Of a stretch of DNA of 64,000 nucleotides, positions 42,674 to 50,295 are shown in pieces; positions within the stretch are counted from its first letter, which is position 1; each line of letters opens with the position of its first letter. Source of the DNA: Taurinivorans muris (lineage in GTDB: Bacteria > Desulfobacterota > Desulfovibrionia > Desulfovibrionales > Desulfovibrionaceae); contig NZ_CP065938.1 of NCBI RefSeq assembly GCF_025232395.1, forward strand, positions 1,984,001 through 2,048,000, in the 5' to 3' direction. The position numbers and the translations under genes were made by a program. The notes under the pieces were generated by a model. The model worked only from the letters and a program-made list of their open reading frames with translations, was not told where the DNA came from and did no database searches.

Positions 42674-45600
42674 TTATGCGTTGTCACGCTTTCTGTAAAT
42701 GCGTATCGCCAAAAGACCGAGTGCCGCCAAGATGACAAGAGCCAAGTCGTATTGGGCTGTCGTGCCTATGGTGCAGCCCCCGCCTCCGCCATGTCCGGCA
42801 TAAGGAGCGGTGGGAACCTTAGGGAATGAATCCGCCGTTACGATAACGGGGTCCTGTACCTTTGCGGAGTCCTTGTCAAGGTCGAACTCGGAATCGTTTT
42901 CAATGGCGAAGTGGATATAGTACGCCTTGCCCACTTCAAGAACACTGCCTGCCGCAAGAGGCTTTTCAAGAGTTCTGTCCGTGATCCAGTATTGTTCCGC
43001 GTGACTGTCTATATCGTCCGCATTGACGGAGCCGGTAAAGGTGAACGGTCTGATGTCGGCGTTGTTGATGTACTTATGGAGCCGGACCGTTTCAACCGGG
43101 TCGCCGTTACCCATGATTTGCGCGGATAATACTGCCGTGTTGCTGTTGGTTGTATCAATATCGGCATGGAACTGGACACTGCCGAGATATGCCTTGCCGT
43201 AGTTCTTTGCGGCTTCCATGAGAGTATTTTCCGGAATATAGGAGGCGTTCGGGAACGTATCCGGATTTTCACTTATGTTGGTAAGAGCGGATTGGTTGAA
43301 GAAGCTGGATTCAAGGTTGGAAACAAAGTTACCGGCTTCTGTTCCGGGCAATACGCCGAATACGGTTTCACCGCCGACTATTGTTGCTACAACCGGAATA
43401 TCGGCAATTTGCAATAATCCTGCTTCGCCTTGCTTTTCAAGCTGGAACGGGTCTTGGGCGAGAATGACGAAGTCGGCATAGAAGCCTTCCCTGATTTGAC
43501 CGAGCTTGTTTTCAAGCTGTTTGGTTTCCCAAGCGGAGTTCACGGTTAATGCGTGCAATGCCTGCAATACGGTGATGCGTTGGTCGAAGTACACATAGTC
43601 GCGTTGTTCGCCTTTGTTCAGCTCATCAATCTTGGTCGGATAGAATTTCTTTGTTGCTGTGATGTCCTTGCCCGCGCCTTGGTGGTAAATCGGTTCCTGC
43701 GGACCTTTCACACCGCCGGCGGTATAGCCGGAAGAGAGGCGTGTTGTTGCAATGGTGATTGATTTCAATGGGTTTTGCGGCGTTACAGGGGTGTCGTTAT
43801 GAATGGTCCAGCGGTGTCCCAATTGTACAGCCCAGCCCAGAGGACTCATGTTGTATGCGCTTCCGGGACCCATGAAAATATCTCTGTGGCGTTGTCCCCA
43901 GTAATAGGTATGATCGACAAAGTAGGAGCTGATGAAGTTTTGTTCTTTCATCAATTGACCGTTTCCAAGGTCTTTGCGAAGCTGTTCCGCTTCTTTGGAG
44001 AACTCTTTCTTATAACGCCCTTCTTCAGGGTTGTAACCGCCATATTCCGTTGGGTCCTGCTGTGCCGCTTTCTCCCATGTCATTCCTGCGGTGCCTTGCC
44101 ATACGGTGCAAATATCCTGCAACTTCGCGGGATTGTTCAAGGGATATTGGTCATAGTTGCCCAAAAGACGTTGTGTTTCGACCAATTCCTGCATTTGGGC
44201 GTGGATGACGGTGTGACGGCCGTCTTTAATGCCGGGATTGCTTGCAATGGCTTTTTCAATGAACGTCACGCCGTCGCTGCTTGCACGGCTGCCGTTCATA
44301 TGGCAGTGAATGCTTTGTCCCTTTTCATGGTAACGCTTATAGGTGATTTCGCCGAGTTTGAAAACATCCTGCGCTTTGTTGATAAAGAAGCAACCTTCGT
44401 TTCCGTAGTGTTTGCCGGCTTCGACGAAGTTTTTGGGGTCGTTTATGGATTCCATGCCAAGATTGTTGATTGTGACGGAACCGTCAGGATTGGTTGTTCT
44501 GCCGACAGGGAAATAGGTCACGTTTCCGTCGGGAAGCTGATAATATCCCTTTTGTCCGAAGAAACCGGTATACCCTTGGTTGGAGCCGTCATAAATCATT
44601 TTCCAAGAACCGAGGAAAATCCTGTCCAAAGGAAGTTCTTTATTTAATTGCTTTTGGTAAATTTGGTTGGCTAATGTTGTTGGGGCGGCGAGTTCACCGG
44701 GACCTGCGTTCTTCATATCACCATTCCATGCGGAAATATCGTCACCCGCTTTTGGAGATTTGACGCTTGGGTTGCCGATGGAGCGTTGTTCGTCAGGTTT
44801 GGATTTGTCATAAATCATATTTTCCCATGCAAGAGCAAAATGGTTCATCAAGCTTGTTTGATTGATTTCAGGATCCAGCGCGTTATAAACCATCGGCTGG
44901 ATAATGGTTCTGATTTTCAGCTTGTTGTTCAAAAGACCTTGCTGCGCATTCGGAAGGGCTTGGGGAAGAACTGCGGCGCCCTGCATGGAGGTTGTCACGC
45001 CGCGGGAAGCGTATTCTTTTGACGCCATCGCCATTATTTCAGCCTGTTTCGGTGCGTATGCCTTATCCGCCGGAAGCTGTGCCACATAGCTCATCGCCGC
45101 TTCAACGAAAGTACCTGTCATGCATTTTAAATATGTGTCAACGGTATCGGGTCCGGTAGCCAATGTCTGTGCCGCATCCGCCCGCATTATGATACCCGGC
45201 AGTTCTTTTGTCGTGGAACTGCCTCCGCTTGGAGTGTAGGTAATTTGATAAAACACATTGCCGTTTTTATTGATTAATTTGGCGGCTGTCACTTGGTCGG
45301 CTGGATCTAATTGGATAGCCTTTTTAAATGTATCGCTGTTGTAATAGGATGAGTCAAAGAAACGTTTTAATGCTGCAGTATTGACTGAAATAAGGTGACC
45401 GGAAATGTGGGAAGCCCTGATTATATACTTGGCTAATTCGCCTTTGTTGAGTTCTTCATGCAAAGGGTGCCTTTGAACGTCTAACAATGTGTCGTCATAG
45501 TCGGAAGCGGTTACGTAATTAATGCCTTTGCCTGCATAGTCGCGTTCCGTGATTTTTTCAAGCAAACGCGCCTGCACTTCTTCTATGGTGTCAACATCGC

Positions 45601-45991
45601 CGATGGGAGACGGAGCCAAGCTGATGCCGCTGTAATTGGGTGCGGCGGGGAAGTGCCCGTGCGGGTCGATAAAGCCCGGAAGCATGACGTTTGTTCCGAG
45701 GTTTACTTGTTTGTAATTTGCGTTTTTCGTATACATGTCCGCGTTTTCATTTTCTTTGAAAACTTTTATGATTTTGCCTGTTTTGTTATCCACGACAACG
45801 GCTTTCGCCTTGTGGGGCTTGACGTTGTTTTGAACTTCTTTCAGGCTTTCCGTCATGGTGTAAATCGTGCCGCCGCTGAATACCGTGTAATTTTGCGTAT
45901 TGGCATAGGCTTGTCTCGGAAGCACCATGAAAGGTGACGCCAACATGGAACACAGGCTGTACACTAAGACTTTTTTCCCTAGGTTTGCCAT
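42674..45991 (-). CDS. Secreted Amidohydro_3-type amidohydrolase with Cys-containing C-terminal sorting tail (paralogue 2)
   Basis: A 1,105-aa paralogue of the gene that follows it. The signal peptide and first 115 residues are almost identical (GFIDPHGHFPAA carries the metal-binding His pair), as are the last 45 (GGGGGC with Cys1073, LALVILAALGLLAI, RIYRKRDNA). The middle is clearly diverged, including insert regions around residues 150-320 and 440-560, so the two probably act on different substrates. Catalytic motifs SHISGHLISVN, VIHAQMQ and HNDTPVTPQNPLKSI remain. The ATG at 45991 has AGGAG seven bases upstream. It stands first in the block, with its own TTGACA-type element. Confidence 0.88.
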   Translation of the reverse strand: MANLGKKVLVYSLCSMLASPFMVLPRQAYANTQNYTVFSGGTIYTMTESLKEVQNNVKPHKAKAVVVDNKTGKIIKVFKENENADMYTKNANYKQVNLGTNVMLPGFIDPHGHFPAAPNYSGISLAPSPIGDVDTIEEVQARLLEKITERDYAGKGINYVTASDYDDTLLDVQRHPLHEELNKGELAKYIIRASHISGHLISVNTAALKRFFDSSYYNSDTFKKAIQLDPADQVTAAKLINKNGNVFYQITYTPSGGSSTTKELPGIIMRADAAQTLATGPDTVDTYLKCMTGTFVEAAMSYVAQLPADKAYAPKQAEIMAMASKEYASRGVTTSMQGAAVLPQALPNAQQGLLNNKLKIRTIIQPMVYNALDPEINQTSLMNHFALAWENMIYDKSKPDEQRSIGNPSVKSPKAGDDISAWNGDMKNAGPGELAAPTTLANQIYQKQLNKELPLDRIFLGSWKMIYDGSNQGYTGFFGQKGYYQLPDGNVTYFPVGRTTNPDGSVTINNLGMESINDPKNFVEAGKHYGNEGCFFINKAQDVFKLGEITYKRYHEKGQSIHCHMNGSRASSDGVTFIEKAIASNPGIKDGRHTVIHAQMQELVETQRLLGNYDQYPLNNPAKLQDICTVWQGTAGMTWEKAAQQDPTEYGGYNPEEGRYKKEFSKEAEQLRKDLGNGQLMKEQNFISSYFVDHTYYWGQRHRDIFMGPGSAYNMSPLGWAVQLGHRWTIHNDTPVTPQNPLKSITIATTRLSSGYTAGGVKGPQEPIYHQGAGKDITATKKFYPTKIDELNKGEQRDYVYFDQRITVLQALHALTVNSAWETKQLENKLGQIREGFYADFVILAQDPFQLEKQGEAGLLQIADIPVVATIVGGETVFGVLPGTEAGNFVSNLESSFFNQSALTNISENPDTFPNASYIPENTLMEAAKNYGKAYLGSVQFHADIDTTNSNTAVLSAQIMGNGDPVETVRLHKYINNADIRPFTFTGSVNADDIDSHAEQYWITDRTLEKPLAAGSVLEVGKAYYIHFAIENDSEFDLDKDSAKVQDPVIVTADSFPKVPTAPYAGHGGGGGCTIGTTAQYDLALVILAALGLLAIRIYRKRDNA

Positions 45992-46149
45992 AAAACCACT
46001 CCTATGAAAGGGGTTGTGAAAATAATCATTAATAATGAGCATTTTCAGGAACAATAGCGCGAACTATTGATATCTGCCTTCTTAAACATAATCATATGTT
46101 TATAATCCACCTCTAATATATATATATATGTCAAGCGAAAAAGGCGGAA
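45992..46149 (-). promoter_or_regulatory. Leader and promoter region of paralogue 2
   Basis: On the minus strand TTGACA (46129-46134), a TA run (46115-46129), TATAAAC, and a conserved 85-base leader with CAATAG/CTATTG arms (46052-46069) and TCATTATTAATGA. It begins 16 bases after the gspO stop. The order of elements is the same as for paralogue 1. Confidence 0.6.
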
Positions 46150-46875
46150 TTACAGGAAGAGTATGAAAAGCGCCGCAAATCCCAAGAAGGGACCGAAAGG
46201 AATTTTGGTTGTATGAAGGTCGGTTTTGTATTTAAAATGAAAGAATATGCTGTAACAGAGGGCGGAACCTGAAGCAATCATGAAAAAGAGGGGAATTTCG
46301 CGCGGCAGCAGGAACAGCCCTAGGAAAAGGACGAATTTCACATCGCCGAGTCCTAAGGCTTCCAGTTTTCTTATATGAAGAAAATAGGCATGGCAGAGAT
46401 AAAGCACGGCAAAACAGATAAAGGAAGATAGAATGTTTTCCGGTGAAACAAAGGTCAGCCAATATCCTAAAGGCAGAAAAAGAAGAAAGGAATAAACCGT
46501 AAGAAGATCGGGAATGATAAGCAGGCGGCAGTCGATAATGCCTGCAATCAAAATGATGTGCACGGCGAAACAGTAAAAAACAAATTCCGGAGTAAGCCCG
46601 AATTTCACATAGGTTAAAAGGCTTGCCGTTCCGAAAAGAAATTCCGTAAAGGGATAAAAAAAAGAGATTTTGCCGCGGCAAAAGGAGCAATGCCCTTTTT
46701 GCATAAGAAAACTGATAATCGGTATCAGCTGATACCATTTCAAAGTCCCGCAGCAGTTCGGGCACTTCGACCTTTTGGTGAAAATCGGCGATTTTGCACA
46801 AAACCGCGCAATGCCACAGGCGTAAAAACTGCCTGAGGCAAGCCCTGCTGCGAATATGAGAAAATGGAAAATCAT
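46150..46875 (-). CDS. gspO: Prepilin peptidase / N-methyltransferase
   Basis: A 241-aa aspartic membrane protease with at least six hydrophobic helices. The cytoplasmic zinc loop is CPNCCGTLKWYQLIPIISFLMQKGHCSFC (two C-x2-C pairs). The catalytic Asp residues are in GIIDCRLLIIPD and GLGDVKFVLFLGLFL (GxGD). It cleaves and N-methylates GspG, H, I, J and K precursors. It lies at the far end of the T2SS block on the same strand and completes the machine. The N-terminus starts MIFHFLIFAAGLASGSF as in the family. Confidence 0.93.
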   Translation of the reverse strand: MIFHFLIFAAGLASGSFYACGIARFCAKSPIFTKRSKCPNCCGTLKWYQLIPIISFLMQKGHCSFCRGKISFFYPFTEFLFGTASLLTYVKFGLTPEFVFYCFAVHIILIAGIIDCRLLIIPDLLTVYSFLLFLPLGYWLTFVSPENILSSFICFAVLYLCHAYFLHIRKLEALGLGDVKFVLFLGLFLLPREIPLFFMIASGSALCYSIFFHFKYKTDLHTTKIPFGPFLGFAALFILFL

Positions 46876-47117
46876 ATGTATTTTCTTGTTTAAAATGCGT
46901 TTGTCAGCTGTTTTCCGTTATTTGTTGCTGTATATCGATGTGACAAGATTAAATTATGTAATGCATGCATTAATGCCCGCATGGTGTGCTTTTAGTTTTG
47001 CCTGCGTGCTGTCTTTTTTATATGATTTTCCGTCGGCTTGCCGAGGGATTATGTTTTGTTAAAAGAATTTGTCCTTTTTGGCGGGCGGGATTGAAGAGCG
47101 GGCGCTGTTTGATAAAA

Positions 47118-47705
47118 TCAGCGTTCGAGCCAGTCCGCCAAAAGTTCTTGGTATTCTTCGTCTGAAAAGGTTTTGGTATCGTACATGCCTTTCAGCTGGC
47201 GCTGTCTGCTCGCCTCGCCGAGCAAAAGGGCGGCGGCGACGGAAACATTGAAGCTTTGTATCATGCCGAACATGGGAATGTAAATTTCACCGTCCACGAG
47301 GGGAAAAAGTTCTTCGGAAACGCCGGAATGTTCGTTGCCCATGATGATTGCGGTAGGCATGGTCAAATCATATTCGCGCAGGGGCTTCGCCGTTGGCGTG
47401 CAGTTTGTCGCAAGAATTTGATAACCGGTGTTTTTCAGTTCGCCGATAAGGCTTTCTTTACTGCCGTGCCTTACCGTGTCAACCCATTTTCTTGCGGAAG
47501 CGGACGTTTTTTCGCTCAAATGCGGAAAAGGCGTGTCCGTATAATATAAATGCACCTTGTGCACGCCGAAGGCGTCACAGCTTCGGTAAATGGCGGAAAC
47601 ATTGTGCGGGTCGTGGATATTGTCAAGCACAAGGGTTAAATCTTTTTGCCTTTGGCTTAATACTTTTTCGATTTTCGCTCTTCTTCTGTCTGTCATTGCA
47701 CGCAT
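47118..47705 (-). CDS. SpoU/TrmH-family RNA 2'-O-methyltransferase
   Basis: A 195-aa SPOUT methyltransferase. The three motifs are LTLVLDNIHDPHNVSAIYRSCDAFG (motif 1), AIIMGNEHSGVSEEL (motif 2) and IPMFGMIQSFNVSVAAALLLGEASRQR (motif 3). It closely resembles TrmH, which methylates G18 of tRNA, but tRNA and rRNA enzymes of this family cannot be told apart here. The ATG at 47705 has AAGGA six bases upstream, and a TTGACA/TAAACT promoter precedes it. Confidence 0.9.
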   Translation of the reverse strand: MRAMTDRRRAKIEKVLSQRQKDLTLVLDNIHDPHNVSAIYRSCDAFGVHKVHLYYTDTPFPHLSEKTSASARKWVDTVRHGSKESLIGELKNTGYQILATNCTPTAKPLREYDLTMPTAIIMGNEHSGVSEELFPLVDGEIYIPMFGMIQSFNVSVAAALLLGEASRQRQLKGMYDTKTFSDEEYQELLADWLER

Positions 47706-47737
47706 AACATATCCTTTTCATTGGAAAAATTTTTCGC

Positions 47738-47766
47738 AGTTTAGCCGTGTTTTTTGTTTCTGTCAA
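47738..47766 (-). promoter_or_regulatory. Promoter of the SpoU/TrmH gene
   Basis: On the minus strand TTGACA, 17 bases, TAAACT. A second TTGACA sits 11 bases further upstream as a direct repeat (TTTGACAGAA twice). Confidence 0.7.
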
Positions 47767-47841
47767 ATTCTGTCAAATGTGTTTTTGGATATTTTATGCG
47801 CTCATGTTCATAATTGGCAGACTGTTCATGATACCATGATA

Positions 47842-48138
47842 TTATTTATAATTTACTTCTTTTTGATGTTTTATCGCCAGTATGTGAAGAGTATTGTCTC
47901 CCATTTGACAAAGCATTACATAACCTGTTTCCCCAAAGGGGATAAGCAATTCTCTGTGCTCCGGCTCCAAATCAAGAGAAGGCCTGCCTGCATTAGGAAA
48001 ATTTTCCAGCAACAGGGCTTTTTCTCGGATAATTTTTAATGCCGTCCTTGCGGCATCCTTATTCTTTTCAGATAAAAATAAATATAATTGTTCAAGATTT
48101 TCAAGCGCATGAGGCGTCCAATAAACTATATATGGCAT
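47842..48138 (-). CDS. ParE/RelE-family toxin
   Basis: A 98-aa basic toxin of the RelE/ParE fold. It begins with a short beta strand (IVYWTPHALENLEQLYLFLSEKN), then KALLLENFPNAGRPSL (a ParE-type helix to loop) and HRELLIPFGETGYVMLCQMGDNTLHILAIKHQKE (the central strands). The C-terminal His-Gln motif fits the ParE branch, which targets DNA gyrase, but RelE-type RNase activity cannot be excluded. Its start overlaps the antitoxin stop by 13 bases. Confidence 0.85.
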   Translation of the reverse strand: MPYIVYWTPHALENLEQLYLFLSEKNKDAARTALKIIREKALLLENFPNAGRPSLDLEPEHRELLIPFGETGYVMLCQMGDNTLHILAIKHQKEVNYK

Positions 48139-48416
48139 TTAGGCATTGGCTCCTCTCTTCCCTGAACAATTGTATCTATCCATTCAAGAACTTCCTGATT
48201 GGTCAAATGCAAGCCTGTTTGCTGAAATTCCTCCCACGCTTTAATTCCTTCCTGCCGCCACGCTTCTCTTTTTTCTTCACGGCTGACATGATTTTCCAAT
48301 GCCGATAACATGAACGCATGAGAAGATTGATTGCGGACAGCGGCTAATTTTTGGATTCTTTCACGTAATTCACAAGGTATTTTTATACTGGTATTGACAA
48401 TTGATTGTGACTGCAT
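48126..48416 (-). CDS. Ribbon-helix-helix antitoxin (ParD/CopG-like)
   Basis: A 96-aa antitoxin gene upstream of the toxin, as usual for type II systems. The N-terminal ribbon-helix-helix is IVNTSIKIPCELRERIQKLAAVRNQSSHAFMLSALENHV. The C-terminal half (AWRQEGIKAWEEFQQTGLHLTNQEVLEWIDTIVQGREEP) is the toxin-wrapping segment. GGAG lies seven bases before its ATG. A promoter with direct repeats in its spacer suggests autoregulation. Confidence 0.85.
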   Translation of the reverse strand: MQSQSIVNTSIKIPCELRERIQKLAAVRNQSSHAFMLSALENHVSREEKREAWRQEGIKAWEEFQQTGLHLTNQEVLEWIDTIVQGREEPMPKCHI

Positions 48417-48437
48417 AAATATTCTCCGTTTTGAAAC

Positions 48438-48466
48438 AGCATATACTACTTTTTACTACCATGCAA
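48438..48466 (-). promoter_or_regulatory. Promoter and likely operator of the ParE/RHH pair
   Basis: On the minus strand TTGCAT, 17 bases, TATGCT. The spacer consists of two GTAGTA copies separated by five A, an arrangement expected for binding of an RHH dimer pair. Confidence 0.65.
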
Positions 48467-48653
48467 GTTAATAAACTTTTATAGTGAAATAATCATTGTT
48501 TTTTGGAATAAGCTGTTATGTTATCAGTAATAACGGCAATGAGCTTGACAAGGTAACGGCGTTTTCGGGAAAAGGATGGTTTTTTGCAGTGTGTTAAAAT
48601 CGTATCATAAGGATAATTGTATTGCGCGATTGTTTTTTTATCATCCTGCCCAC

Positions 48654-48680
48654 AAAAAAAGCCCCTCGGATGAGGGGCTT
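48654..48680 (-). terminator. Intrinsic terminator of porin 1
   Basis: AGCCCCTC / GAGGGGCT eight-base stem, ATCC loop, seven T. Identical to the terminator of porin 2. Confidence 0.93.
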
Positions 48681-48712
48681 CATATTTGCTGTCTTACGCG
48701 ACAAATTCAAAA

Positions 48713-50038
48713 TTAGAATTTGTAAACGAAAGTAAGAGCTGAACGGAAGATGTCGTCTTGTTCTTCAGCAAGAGGAGCAAGGTTGGATTGATCGAAGAAT
48801 ACATAACCGAGCTGCAAGGTAGCGGAAAGGTTTTTGTAGATTTGGTAGGTGGTATCGAAGTCGATTTCGATAGCGCTGTCATCTTCTGTCAATTCAATGC
48901 TGTCACCAAATCCTGGGTTATAAGCATTTGGTTGGTTTTCGTTTGTGCCTTCGATGTACAATACGCGTGCGGTGTGGCTCAAGTTTTCAAGGAATGAGAA
49001 ACCTGCGTATTCAGCAATAACACCCCAGGTACCGAATGGGCTGTCTGAACCCAAAACGTTGGTGTAGTCGTCTGCGCCAACGATGTTGCCGCCAAACAAA
49101 ACGGAAGAAGCAGAGAAACCGCCGTCAAGAACAACAAAGCCGTTGTCATTGTTTTCCCAGTCGTTACCGGTTGAGTACCAGCCGCCGAGGCTAGCAACAC
49201 CGTTGCTCAATTTGTAAGAAGCTTTAGCTGCTACATAGAAAGCGTCGTAGCTGTCTTCTGCGAGAGGAGCCATGTTGTGGTATTTGATGTTGTTGTACAA
49301 TGCGTCAACAGCGAATACGAACGGATCGAACATGTTAAGTTCGGCGGAAGCACCGATGATGTAAAGATCTGCGTCAGCTTGTTTACCGTCAATGTTTGCG
49401 AATTGAGCGATACCGGATTCTGCATCGTGTTGTTTATGTGCATAAACAGCCCATGGAGCTACTTTGAAGCCGTCATAAGCAAATTCAGCGTTAAGCATGA
49501 GTGCGTCAGTGGTATCAAAAGTGGTATCAAAGCCGTAGTCAGCATAATCTCTTGTGTTTCTGTCAGCACGCATCCATGCAAGACCGAGGCTGATGTTTTC
49601 GTTAACATTGCCGTTGATGCTGATAGCGTCCGCACGGCTGTCAAGTACAGGAGAACCGAATGCGTAAGAAGGAGCTACAACAGCTTGGCGACCCATACGA
49701 ACTTTAACGTCGGTGCTTGGGAGAGTCCAGTCGATGTAAGCCAAACGCATTTTGAGATTTGCTCTGCCGTCATTGTTTGGTTCGAAAGTACCCCAGTGGT
49801 AACCGCCGTATTGGAACAAGATGGTTGCGGAAAGATCTTCGCTAGCAACATAGTCGAAACCGAAACGGATACGAGTTGCGGCGTCAAAGTTTTCCAATTG
49901 GTCGTTTGTGCCGGCGTCACCATAGGTGAATTCTTCAGCGAATTGCAATACAGGTTTGAATTCGCCAGCGGAAGCGGAACCAGCGAAAGCGGAAACTACG
50001 AGGCCTGCTGCCAAAACAAGTGTGGTAAGTTTTTTCAT
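48713..50038 (-). CDS. Outer-membrane porin of the Desulfovibrio homotrimeric type, copy 1
   Basis: A 441-aa beta-barrel porin. The signal peptide MKKLTTLVLAAGLVVSAFAGSASA is followed by alternating beta strands with DYVASEDLSATILFQYGGYHWG, MRLAYIDWTLPSTDVKVRMGRQAVVAPSYAFGSPV and a C-terminal strand ending in Phe (SALTFVYKF), the outer-membrane insertion signal. The family forms trimeric pores for small solutes. The ATG at 50038 has GAGGAAAATAGA upstream. It faces porin 2 across the recombinase gene; their first 40 and last 30 codons are nearly identical while the middle diverges in loop lengths. Confidence 0.92.
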   Translation of the reverse strand: MKKLTTLVLAAGLVVSAFAGSASAGEFKPVLQFAEEFTYGDAGTNDQLENFDAATRIRFGFDYVASEDLSATILFQYGGYHWGTFEPNNDGRANLKMRLAYIDWTLPSTDVKVRMGRQAVVAPSYAFGSPVLDSRADAISINGNVNENISLGLAWMRADRNTRDYADYGFDTTFDTTDALMLNAEFAYDGFKVAPWAVYAHKQHDAESGIAQFANIDGKQADADLYIIGASAELNMFDPFVFAVDALYNNIKYHNMAPLAEDSYDAFYVAAKASYKLSNGVASLGGWYSTGNDWENNDNGFVVLDGGFSASSVLFGGNIVGADDYTNVLGSDSPFGTWGVIAEYAGFSFLENLSHTARVLYIEGTNENQPNAYNPGFGDSIELTEDDSAIEIDFDTTYQIYKNLSATLQLGYVFFDQSNLAPLAEEQDDIFRSALTFVYKF

Positions 50039-50284
50039 TCTATTTTCCTCACAGAATTTATGCCTAAAAGGCAAATTTGAAAAATTGCTGTTCAAAAAAT
50101 TTAACTTTTCCGAACGTCATGTCTTTTTTGTACACAATTCTTCCTGCCTTGTAAAGTATTTTTTACAAATTAAATTCAATTTTTTTTACTTTTCTTCCAA
50201 AAATATTCCATCTTGTCTTATCCTATTGAAATACCATGTTTTATTTAACATTTTTTAAAAAAATATTTTATATGTATAGCACTT
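50039..50284. promoter_or_regulatory. Porin 1 leader with conserved hairpin
   Basis: TGCCTAAAAGGCA hairpin (50061-50073) sits 22 bases upstream of the ATG and has an exact counterpart upstream of porin 2. The rest is A/T-rich with no convincing promoter. The homology with the porin 2 leader ends at about 50076. Confidence 0.6.
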
Positions 50285-50295
50285 TTATAGCACAT
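50275..50295. repeat. Left 21-bp direct repeat flanking the recombinase (attL-like)
   Basis: Exact copy of the repeat at 51559-51579, in the same orientation: two TATAGCAC octamers separated by TTT plus a following AT. It contains the stop codon of the recombinase gene (TAA at 50285-50287 on the minus strand). Confidence 0.85.
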
